Assembly (NCBI GenBank): GCA_046328525.1
Contig: JAXLWK010000003.1
Location: 992,001 to 1,056,000 of the forward strand
Length of the DNA stretch: 64,000 bases
From: JBDHWG01 sp046328525
GTDB lineage: Bacteria > Chloroflexota > Anaerolineae > Epilineales > JAHCIE01
Direction of reading: 5' to 3'
Below, in pieces: positions 41,188-48,651 of this stretch. How positions within the stretch are numbered: position 1 is the stretch's first letter; each line of letters starts with the position of its first letter. The notes below the pieces were generated by a model. It saw only the letters and a list, made by a program, of their open reading frames with translations, was not told where the DNA came from and made no database searches. The position numbers were made by a program, and so were the translations under genes.

Positions 41188-42585
41188 CTACGTTTGGGCG
41201 AGGACGCCGATCTCGTACTCCTCCAGGTGGCCCTTCGCGCGGTCCACCGTCGGCGCCATCGCCGCGACGAACTCGTCCTCGTCCGCCGGCAGATCGTCCG
41301 CCTGGCGCGAGAGGCGGTCGAGCCAGCGGCTCTCCATCTTGCTCAGGCGGAAGCTGCCCGCGTTCGCCGCCTGGCGCAGACGCGCGGCGGTCACCTGGGC
41401 GGCGCGGCGCGTGCGCAGGTACGGCGTCGGCTCGGCGACGATGACGGCGGCCAGGTCGAGCACCACGTCCGGCCGCAGAACGAAGGCTTGCGGGTCCAGG
41501 CCCGCGTCGGACTCGGCCCACCAGTCGCGGAGGGTGCGCGCCGCCGCCGGACCGTGGGACGAGGCGACGTTCATCAGCCGCGTAGCATAGATGAGTTGTT
41601 CGACGGAGACCACGGGCGCGTTCGCGCCCAGGAGCTTGACGTTGTTGACCGACTCGTTGCTCCACAGGTCGGGTACGGCCTTGGCGATGTTGCCGATGGG
41701 CGAGAGGTGGGCGCACGCCGCCTCCGCGCCCTCCAGGGCGATGGGGCAGCCGGTGATGGCCTTGAGGTACGGGCCTTCGTAGGCGCAGTCCTTGCTGGGA
41801 CCGACGGCCCCCTGCTCGAAGGCGACCAGGCTGCGTGCCACGCTCATCACGCGGATGATCGCCGCCCAGACGCGCGGGATGAAGCGCCCCTCCGCCAGCA
41901 CCATGGCAGTGTTGGCGAACCCACACGCCGAGTCGCCGGACGGGATGACGTCGTACTGAGCGCTGATAGCGGCGATGCGCTCCCAGAGGAACGCCATGTC
42001 GCGGCTGCCCAGGACGCCCAGGGCGAAGGCCGAGGTCGCCAGGTCGCCGTTGAGGATGGCGTCGTCGTGGAACTCCTTGCCGCCGGTCGATTCGATGGCG
42101 AACATGTCGGCGCCGGCTTCGGCGCACAGCTCGAAGCAGCGAAACATGGTGTCCACGTACTCGCTGCGGCGCATGATGGGCGGCCGGGCAAACTCGCGGA
42201 TGTCATTCGGCGTGACGCGCAGGCCGACCTTGAGGCCGTGCTGCGCCTCGGTCTTGTCCAGGGCCTCGCGCAGGATCGCCGTGATCTGCGCGCCCCACTC
42301 CGGCACGAGAGTGAGGTCGGGAAGAAGCTCAAACTCGACGATCAGGCCGGGCGCGCCAAGCTCCACCGCCCGCTTGCACGTCTCCGTGATCATCTGCTCA
42401 TATTGATGGCGGACTTCGGGCATGCTGTCGGCGCTGATGATCATGTCGGGCAGCGTGAAATTCAGCTCCGGCAGCACGAGGCCGCCGCCGATGGTCAGGC
42501 CGTTCTTGAGCGTGACCGGCTGGGGCGCGTACCCGTAGAGGAAATCGTCGAGGCTAGGAATAGCCAGGGTCGAGAATGCAAGCAT
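41188..42585 (-). CDS. mtaB: Methanol:corrinoid methyltransferase-like protein (MtaB)
   Basis: 465 residues, close to the usual length. TIM-barrel zinc enzyme that moves the methyl group of methanol to the corrinoid protein MtaC. NGLTIGGGLVLPELNFTLP is the family's N-terminal signature. Likely zinc ligands are a Glu (FAIESTGGKE), a Cys (GDSACGFANTAM) and a Cys (KDCAYEGPYLK), all present. ATG at 42585 follows a G-rich ribosome site. It lies 18 nt after the corrinoid protein gene. Substrate could be methanol or another small methyl donor; family assignment is firm, substrate less so. Confidence 0.88.
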   Translation of the reverse strand: MLAFSTLAIPSLDDFLYGYAPQPVTLKNGLTIGGGLVLPELNFTLPDMIISADSMPEVRHQYEQMITETCKRAVELGAPGLIVEFELLPDLTLVPEWGAQITAILREALDKTEAQHGLKVGLRVTPNDIREFARPPIMRRSEYVDTMFRCFELCAEAGADMFAIESTGGKEFHDDAILNGDLATSAFALGVLGSRDMAFLWERIAAISAQYDVIPSGDSACGFANTAMVLAEGRFIPRVWAAIIRVMSVARSLVAFEQGAVGPSKDCAYEGPYLKAITGCPIALEGAEAACAHLSPIGNIAKAVPDLWSNESVNNVKLLGANAPVVSVEQLIYATRLMNVASSHGPAAARTLRDWWAESDAGLDPQAFVLRPDVVLDLAAVIVAEPTPYLRTRRAAQVTAARLRQAANAGSFRLSKMESRWLDRLSRQADDLPADEDEFVAAMAPTVDRAKGHLEEYEIGVLAQT

Positions 42586-42603
42586 CAAAAAGCCCCCCTG
42601 GGA

Positions 42604-43245
42604 TTAGGCCACGCCCATGAGGCTTTTTGCCAGAGCGACGGCGCGGCTGGCGTCAACCGAGTAGCCGTCGGCGCCGATTTGCATGGCGTAGGATTCCGTC
42701 ACCGGCGCGCCACCGATCATGATCTTGACCCGGTCGCGGACGCCGGCTTCCTTGAGCGCGTCCACGGTCACCTTCATGTTGGGCATCGTCGTCGTCAGCA
42801 GCGCCGACAGGGCCACGATATCCACGCTCTTATCGGTAATGGCGGCGATAAACTTCTCCGGCGCGACGTCCGTCCCCAGGTCGAGGACCTCGAAGCCCGC
42901 CCCCTGAAGCATCATCGCCACCAGGTTCTTGCCAATATCGTGGAGGTCGCCCTTGACGGTTCCGATGGCGACCCGGCCCGGCGACTGCACGTTGGCTTCG
43001 CTGAGATAGGGCTGAAGGACGGATAGCCCGGCCTGCATCGCCCGCGCCGAGATGAGCATCTCCGGGACGAAGTACTCGCCTTCCTCAAAGAGCCGCCCGA
43101 CTTCGGCCATCGCCGGGATCATGCCGTCGTTCAGAATGCGCGAGGCCGGCACGCCCGCGTCTACCGCCGCCTGCACGAGCGGGGGAACTGCTTTTGCGTC
43201 GCCATTGACGATACTATCAAAGAGGGATTGGAGAGTGGGTTCCAT
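42604..43245 (-). CDS. mtaC: Corrinoid (B12-binding) methyl-carrier protein
   Basis: 213 residues. An N-terminal helical cap domain (about 1-85) is followed by a Rossmann-like B12-binding domain with the base-off DxHxxG motif (GDLHDIGKN; D100, H102, G105) and a typical LGTDVAPEKF and GGAPVTE. It carries methyl between MtaB and the second methyltransferase. ATG at 43245 follows GGAGG. Flanked by mtaB (18 nt) and the URO-D-type methyltransferase (15 nt), so the three are surely co-expressed. Confidence 0.9.
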   Translation of the reverse strand: MEPTLQSLFDSIVNGDAKAVPPLVQAAVDAGVPASRILNDGMIPAMAEVGRLFEEGEYFVPEMLISARAMQAGLSVLQPYLSEANVQSPGRVAIGTVKGDLHDIGKNLVAMMLQGAGFEVLDLGTDVAPEKFIAAITDKSVDIVALSALLTTTMPNMKVTVDALKEAGVRDRVKIMIGGAPVTESYAMQIGADGYSVDASRAVALAKSLMGVA

Positions 43246-43260
43246 GAATGGGCCTCCTGC

Positions 43261-44439
43261 CTACTCAGCGGCCTGGGGCGTGGTGTCGCCCGCATAGATG
43301 CCGTACTCTTGCAGCGTTTCCCACATCGCCATGATATTCTGTGGGGGAACGTTGCCCTGAATGTTGTGGACGGTGGCGAAGACGAAGCCGCCGCCGGGCG
43401 CCAGGTCCTCGATGCGCCGCCGCACGTCGTCGCGGACTTCCTGGGGCGTGCCATCGCCGAGGACGTGCTGCGTGTCAACCGCGCCGCCCCAGAAGACAAT
43501 GTCGTTGCCAAACTCGCGCTTCAGCTCGGCGGAGTCCATCCCTGTCGCGCTCACCTGGATCGGGTTCAGAACATCCACACCAATCTCGATAAGGTCGGGG
43601 ATGACCGGACGAATTGATCCGCAGGAGTGGAAGAAAATCTTGGCCTTCGTTCGCGCGTGGATGAAGTCGAACAGGCGGCGATGGAGCGGCTTGCACACGC
43701 GGCGGTACATCGCCGGCGAGATGAGCATTCGGAACTGACCGGCGAAGTCGTCCGCCTCACCGACGACATCCACGTGATCGCCGACTTCGGCGAGCGCCTT
43801 TTCCCAGTAGGCCATCTTCAACTCCATGGCCTTCTCCATCAGCGCGATCAGAAGCTCCTGGTTACTGCCAAAATCGGCGAAGTAGTTGTCGAATCCGCGC
43901 ATCCAGGCCGCCATCTCCATGATGCCGGCGCACAGGCCGCCGAGGAACACGGCGTGGCCCTCGACTTCGGCGGCGTGCTGGGCGCGCTCCCGCAGGCCGA
44001 CGAAGCGCGCGGGATCCAGCGGGTCAGGCCAGGGGTAGCCCTCCAGATCGGCCGGGGTCTGCGCTTTGGCGAGGGGGTGATCGAACATGTCGTAGTACAG
44101 GCCGTCGTCTTTGGGCATCTTCCAGCCGATGCCCCACTCGTCATAGAAATAGACGTACTCGCCCATGTCTTTGACGTCAACACGGAAGGTGGCCGAGGAG
44201 CGCGGCGCGACGTCGCGCACATCCACCTTCAACCGCTCGCGCACGTCGTCGTCTACCACCACAATTTGCTGGAAAATGTCAACGATGCGCGGCTCGACCG
44301 GGGGCAGGCCCAGGTACTCGCGAAGGTTGCGATAGGCCTTGACGTGGATGCTCGTCAGCACCGTGGCTCCCAGATCGAATGGAACACGGTCGGGTTCTTT
44401 GTGGCTCAGAGCCATCTGAATGCGTTGGCGGGAATTCAT
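43261..44439 (-). CDS. URO-D-family methyltransferase (MtaA/MtgA-like)
   Basis: 392 residues with the uroporphyrinogen-decarboxylase fold. HKEPDRVPFDLG at the N-terminus and the zinc HxC (KIFFHSCGSIRPV) mark the corrinoid-methyltransferase branch rather than haem synthesis. The third zinc Cys of MtaA is not obvious near the C-terminus. In organisms without coenzyme M such proteins are thought to pass the methyl group to tetrahydrofolate or act as the substrate-side methyltransferase. ATG at 44439 follows GGGAGGTG. First gene of the corrinoid set, 88 nt after xylA. Confidence 0.82.
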   Translation of the reverse strand: MNSRQRIQMALSHKEPDRVPFDLGATVLTSIHVKAYRNLREYLGLPPVEPRIVDIFQQIVVVDDDVRERLKVDVRDVAPRSSATFRVDVKDMGEYVYFYDEWGIGWKMPKDDGLYYDMFDHPLAKAQTPADLEGYPWPDPLDPARFVGLRERAQHAAEVEGHAVFLGGLCAGIMEMAAWMRGFDNYFADFGSNQELLIALMEKAMELKMAYWEKALAEVGDHVDVVGEADDFAGQFRMLISPAMYRRVCKPLHRRLFDFIHARTKAKIFFHSCGSIRPVIPDLIEIGVDVLNPIQVSATGMDSAELKREFGNDIVFWGGAVDTQHVLGDGTPQEVRDDVRRRIEDLAPGGGFVFATVHNIQGNVPPQNIMAMWETLQEYGIYAGDTTPQAAE

Positions 44440-44527
44440 GTGACACCTCCCGTGAGCCGCGCACGTGCCAACAATCGGCGGCTTCGTGTTGTGACTAAAG
44501 GCTGATTCGGCTCGACCTACCCTGTCG

Positions 44528-45697
44528 TCAGCGCATCCCCATCAGCAACTCGACGGTGAGCTGGTCGAGGCGCTCGTAGGTTAGCCCGCGCTGCGCGATG
44601 GCGTGGTGATCGAAGGTGTATTCCTTGAGCGCCTGCGCCTGCGCCGCGGTGTACGGGCCGGCAAAAGCCTCCATCGCCGCATCCGCCGCGTTCACCTCCG
44701 CCAGCAGCGCCTGGATCTCGGCGTCGGTGTTGAACTGCTGCGCCTTCTCCTTGAGCATGAGATAGGTGCGCATGCAGCCCGCCGCGAACGCCTTGACCCC
44801 GGCGTAGTCCTCGGTGCGGTAGGCGTGGGCGTCGAAGTGGCGGCTGCCCGCGTAGCCCACGTCCTCCAGGAACTTCACCAGGAAGAAGGCTTGCTTGATG
44901 TTCTGCGCCCCGAAGCGCCAGTCCTGGTCGTAGCGGGCGTAGTTCTGATCGTTGAGGTCAATGTGGAACAGCTTTCCGGCGTCCCACGCCTGGGCGACGG
45001 CGTGCAGGAAGTTCAGCCCCGCCATCTGCTCGTGGGCCACCTCCGGATTGACGCCGACCATCTCCGGGTGGTCCAGGGTAGCAATGAAACCGAGCATCGC
45101 ACCCGTGGTCGGGAGGAACAGGTCGCCGCGCGGCTCGTTGGGCTTGGCTTCCAGGGCAAACTTCAGGTCATAGCCCTGGTCGCGGACGTACTCGCCGAGG
45201 AAGTTCAGGGCATCGCGGAAGCGCTTGAGGGACGTGACGCCATCCTTGGTCGCGTCGGACTCGACGCCCTCGCGCCCGCCCCAGAAGACGTAGACCTTTG
45301 CGCCTAGCTCGACGCCCAGATCAATGGCGCGCATCGTCTTCTGGAGGGCGAACATGCGCACGCGAGGATCGTTAGCGGTAAACGCGCCATCCTTGAACAC
45401 AGGCGCGCTGAACAGGTTGGTCGTCGCCATGGGGACGACAAGCCCGGTGTCGCTCAGCGCCTTCTTGAAGTCCCGGATGATGGTCTCGCGCTCGGCCGGC
45501 GTCGCGTCCAGGGGCACGAGGTCGTTGTCATGGAAGTTGACGCCGTAAGCGCCGACGTCGGCCAGCAAGTGGACCAGGTCCGCCGCCGACATCGGCTGGC
45601 GCACCGGCTCGCCAAACGGATCGCGGCCGAGGTTGCCGACGGTCCACAGGCCGAAGGTGAAGCGATCCTCGGGGCGGGGCTGATAATCATTAGGCAT
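44528..45697 (-). CDS. xylA: Xylose isomerase (class I)
   Basis: 389 residues, the length of the short, actinobacterial-type enzymes. It interconverts D-xylose and D-xylulose, and often D-glucose and D-fructose. Catalytic His and Asp in GVNFHDNDLVP; metal-site residues in KFALEAKPNEPRGD, GVNPEVAHEQMAG, FHIDLNDQ and HFDAHAYRTED are all intact. ATG at 45697. It follows the sugar ABC transporter and DUF4380 gene on the same strand, supporting a pentose or related sugar as the transported substrate. No xylulokinase gene is in the window. Confidence 0.95.
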   Translation of the reverse strand: MPNDYQPRPEDRFTFGLWTVGNLGRDPFGEPVRQPMSAADLVHLLADVGAYGVNFHDNDLVPLDATPAERETIIRDFKKALSDTGLVVPMATTNLFSAPVFKDGAFTANDPRVRMFALQKTMRAIDLGVELGAKVYVFWGGREGVESDATKDGVTSLKRFRDALNFLGEYVRDQGYDLKFALEAKPNEPRGDLFLPTTGAMLGFIATLDHPEMVGVNPEVAHEQMAGLNFLHAVAQAWDAGKLFHIDLNDQNYARYDQDWRFGAQNIKQAFFLVKFLEDVGYAGSRHFDAHAYRTEDYAGVKAFAAGCMRTYLMLKEKAQQFNTDAEIQALLAEVNAADAAMEAFAGPYTAAQAQALKEYTFDHHAIAQRGLTYERLDQLTVELLMGMR

Positions 45698-45736
45698 GGC
45701 AAATGTTCCTTAATCTCTACGATATGCGGCGCGGCT

Positions 45737-47047
45737 TTAGCCCGCCGCTCCTGGGCCGGTGACCGGCGCGCAGGCGAGGAGGCGGCGCGCGCCGTCACGG
45801 TCGGCGGTGACGTACAGCGCGCACGCGGCCGCACCGTCCGGCAAATCGAGTAGCATGTCCAGATGGATGGGCGTCATGGGATTGACGGCCTGCACGTCCA
45901 GCGTCTTGAGCGGCTGCCCTTGCGCATCCTGGGCGGCCACCTGGAGGGCGCCGGGGTCAAAGACGCCGAAAGCGCCACTCAAGCGCACGCCGTCCGACGT
46001 CTGCTCGGCGCGGAGCGGCGCCGCGACGCAGCCGGCCGAGGTCACGGCGACGACCGGCCCGTCGCAGCGGCACGCCCCCCACCGAATCGAGAACGTGCGC
46101 GACTCGCCGGGCGCGAAGGTGAAGAGCGGGCTGAGGACTTCGATCTCCATAAGGTAGACCGGGCTGCGCTCATAATCGAAGTTCCCCACCTTGCCGCGTC
46201 CCACCGTCCACGCCTCGACCGTCGCGCCACCGTCCGGGTACTCCGCGCCGTCCGCGACGTCGAAGCTGGCAGTGAAGGCGCACCCGGCGGCATCATTGCT
46301 GAAGGCAACCCAGCCGGCGGCCGAGTCGATACCGACTTTGCCAATCTCCCACAGGTACGGGGCAATGAACAGCTGGTTCGCCGCGTCCACCTGCCACTGA
46401 GGGTTGTCCGCCGCGCCAAACATGACGTTGTAGCCGCGTGCAAACCGGCTGCGTGGGTTGAGCGGCACGCTGACGGCGCACGCCGTTTCCGCTGCCAGGC
46501 CGCCGCCGTCCAGGAGCCGCTCGGCGCGCAACTGGACGACGTCCCAGATGCTCCAGCGCGTGACGCGATCCAGCGTGTTGGTGAAGGTCAGCTCAAGGTT
46601 CACGCGGCTGGCGCCGGCGAGGAGCGTCACTTTGCGGCCGATCTGGACCCCCGTCCGGGGATCGGCCGCGCTGACCATCTCCAGCCATGCGCGGTCCGCT
46701 GTCGCGCCGAGGTCGGCCAGCCGGTAGCGGCCGCTGTCCAGCACCGGGTCCGGCGGCCCATGCCACTGGTCGTCCCCCTCCCAGCCTTGGGGCGCGGGCC
46801 ATGTCTTGTCGCCGCCGTAGTTCTTCCAGGCGTTGAGCGAGCCGTCGCCCCAGTTCTCTTCAGGCGAGAACAGCTGCCCGGCCAGCGTCGGGTCAACGAA
46901 CAGGAACGGGTAGCCGGCGAGATCGTAGGCCATGATACGGCCACCGATATCGGGAACGGCGGCCAGCGTGACCAGACCGTTGCGGAGGTAGACCGCGTCC
47001 CAGCCGCGAAACAGGCCGCGTTCGACGACACACCCGCTGGCGCTCAT
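45737..47047 (-). CDS. DUF4380 / mutarotase-fold protein
   Basis: 436 residues, mostly beta strands, resembling the galactose-mutarotase fold. Conserved stretches include PDIGGRIMAYDLAGYPFLFV, NAWKNYGGDKTWPAPQGW and EIGKVGIDS. No signal peptide. The ATG at 47047 overlaps the ATPase stop as ATGA. In a sugar operon a role in anomer interconversion or sugar binding is possible, but the family has no established reaction that I know of. Confidence 0.75.
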   Translation of the reverse strand: MSASGCVVERGLFRGWDAVYLRNGLVTLAAVPDIGGRIMAYDLAGYPFLFVDPTLAGQLFSPEENWGDGSLNAWKNYGGDKTWPAPQGWEGDDQWHGPPDPVLDSGRYRLADLGATADRAWLEMVSAADPRTGVQIGRKVTLLAGASRVNLELTFTNTLDRVTRWSIWDVVQLRAERLLDGGGLAAETACAVSVPLNPRSRFARGYNVMFGAADNPQWQVDAANQLFIAPYLWEIGKVGIDSAAGWVAFSNDAAGCAFTASFDVADGAEYPDGGATVEAWTVGRGKVGNFDYERSPVYLMEIEVLSPLFTFAPGESRTFSIRWGACRCDGPVVAVTSAGCVAAPLRAEQTSDGVRLSGAFGVFDPGALQVAAQDAQGQPLKTLDVQAVNPMTPIHLDMLLDLPDGAAACALYVTADRDGARRLLACAPVTGPGAAG

Positions 47048-48576
47048 CCCGCGACCTCCTCGTCGGCGCTCAGGGCGGCTGTGTCGGCCAACCCGGTCGC
47101 GTACATCATGATCGTACTCTCGTCGCACGCGGCGCGATCCAGGATGCCCGTCACGCGGCCCTCGTGCATGACCACGACGCGGTTGCACATGGTCATGATT
47201 TCGGGCAACTCGGACGATATGAGGATGATGCTGATGCCCGCCGCAGCTAGTTCGCGCATGAGTTCGTAGATCTCGGCTTTCGCGCCGATGTCCACGCCGT
47301 GGGTTGGCTCGTCGAGGATGAGCAGCTTGGGTTCGGTCGCCAGCCAGCGGGCAAGAATGGTTTTCTGTTGATTGCCGCCGCTGAGATTGCGCACCGCCTG
47401 ATCCAGGGAGGCCAGCTTGATGTCGAGGCGGCTGACAAACTGACTCGCCGTTTTGCGGACCCGCCGCTGCGGGATAATGCCATAAGCCGAGGTCAGGGGC
47501 AGATACGCCATGGACATGTTGAACAGCACGGGCTGGTCCTGGAACAGGGACAACACCTTGCGGTCCTCGGGCACCATCGCCAGGCCGTGGCTGATGGCCT
47601 GCGACGGCGCTCGGAAGCGCACCGCGCGGCCATCCAGCAGAATCTCGCCGCCCGTGACGCGGTCGGCGCCAAAGATAGCGCGGGCAACTTCGCTCCGCCC
47701 CGCGCCGACCAGGCCGGCAAAGCCGAGAATCTCGCCCTCGCGGACGGTGAAGCTCACGTCGTGGAAGCGCTCGCCGCTGAGATTCTTGACTTCGAGCCGC
47801 AGCGGCCCGGACACCGTCTCGGCGGCCTCGCTCATGGCCGCCAGCTCGCGGCCGACCATGAGCTGCACCACCTTGGGGATCGTCGCCTCGGCGTGGCTAA
47901 GGGTGCCGCGATACTCGCCGTCGCGCAAGACGCTGATGCGGTCGGCGATGCGCAGCACTTCCTCCAGCTTGTGGGACACGTAGATCACCGCGACGCCCTG
48001 GTCGGTCAAGGAGCGAATAACGTCAAACAACCGCTCCGTTTCCGCCGACGACAAGGAGGAGTTCGGTTCGTCCATGATGATCAGGTCGGCGTTCATGGAG
48101 AGGGCCTTGGCAATCTCGACGAGCTGGCGTTGCGAGATGCTCAGGTCGCTGACCATCGTGTACGGGTCAATCGCTAAACCCACGCGGGCGAGGGCGGCGC
48201 GGGTGTCGCCCTCAGCCCGCTTCCAGCGCACGCGCCCCAATTGGGTGGGCATGCGCCCCATGTAGATGTTCTCGATGACGTTGAGCTGCGGCATCATCGC
48301 CAGTTCCTGGTGGATCACGGCGATGCCGGCGGCGATAGACTCCGTGGGCGAGCGGAAACTGATTTCCTGGCCCTTGAACGTGATGCGGCCGCTGTCGCGT
48401 TGAATCACGCCCCCCAGGATGTTCATCAGCGTGGACTTGCCGGCGCCGTTCTCCCCGACCAGGGCATGCACCTCGCCGGCGCACAGGTCGAAGTCAACGT
48501 CGCGCAGCGCCTGCACCCCGCCGAACCGCTTGGATACCTTGTCTACCGTGAGGATGACCGCCCCAACGTTGCTCAT
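47044..48576 (-). CDS. Sugar ABC transporter ATPase with two ABC domains (RbsA/XylG/MglA-like)
   Basis: 510 residues. First ABC domain: Walker A GENGAGKST, signature-like LSISQRQLVEIAKAL, Walker B LIIMDEPNSSL. Second domain: degenerate Walker A (GLVGAGRSE), signature LSGGNQQKTILARWL, Walker B LLILDEPTHGVD; this asymmetry is usual for the monosaccharide importer family. ATG at 48576. It follows the binding-protein gene across a 75-nt gap with two hairpins. Confidence 0.93.
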   Translation of the reverse strand: MSNVGAVILTVDKVSKRFGGVQALRDVDFDLCAGEVHALVGENGAGKSTLMNILGGVIQRDSGRITFKGQEISFRSPTESIAAGIAVIHQELAMMPQLNVIENIYMGRMPTQLGRVRWKRAEGDTRAALARVGLAIDPYTMVSDLSISQRQLVEIAKALSMNADLIIMDEPNSSLSSAETERLFDVIRSLTDQGVAVIYVSHKLEEVLRIADRISVLRDGEYRGTLSHAEATIPKVVQLMVGRELAAMSEAAETVSGPLRLEVKNLSGERFHDVSFTVREGEILGFAGLVGAGRSEVARAIFGADRVTGGEILLDGRAVRFRAPSQAISHGLAMVPEDRKVLSLFQDQPVLFNMSMAYLPLTSAYGIIPQRRVRKTASQFVSRLDIKLASLDQAVRNLSGGNQQKTILARWLATEPKLLILDEPTHGVDIGAKAEIYELMRELAAAGISIILISSELPEIMTMCNRVVVMHEGRVTGILDRAACDESTIMMYATGLADTAALSADEEVAG

Positions 48577-48592
48577 ACGCCCTCTGATGGTT

Positions 48593-48651
48593 GGGTAGAG
48601 ACGCGGTATACCGCGTCTCTACCCCACATACCGGGTCTCTGGAATACCCGG
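48593..48651 (-). repeat. Two intercistronic hairpins after the sugar-binding protein gene
   Basis: A perfect palindrome of 32 bp (48593-48624; arms GGGTAGAGACGCGG around TATA) and a weaker stem CCGGGT/ACCCGG (48631-48651) lie directly after the binding-protein stop. As in the phosphonate operon, hairpins here may favour excess of binding protein over ATPase. Confidence 0.6.

Noticed and set aside
41194..43026. 610-codon open frame on the + strand
   Set aside because: Antisense shadow of mtaB and mtaC, whose - strand products are clearly recognisable enzymes.
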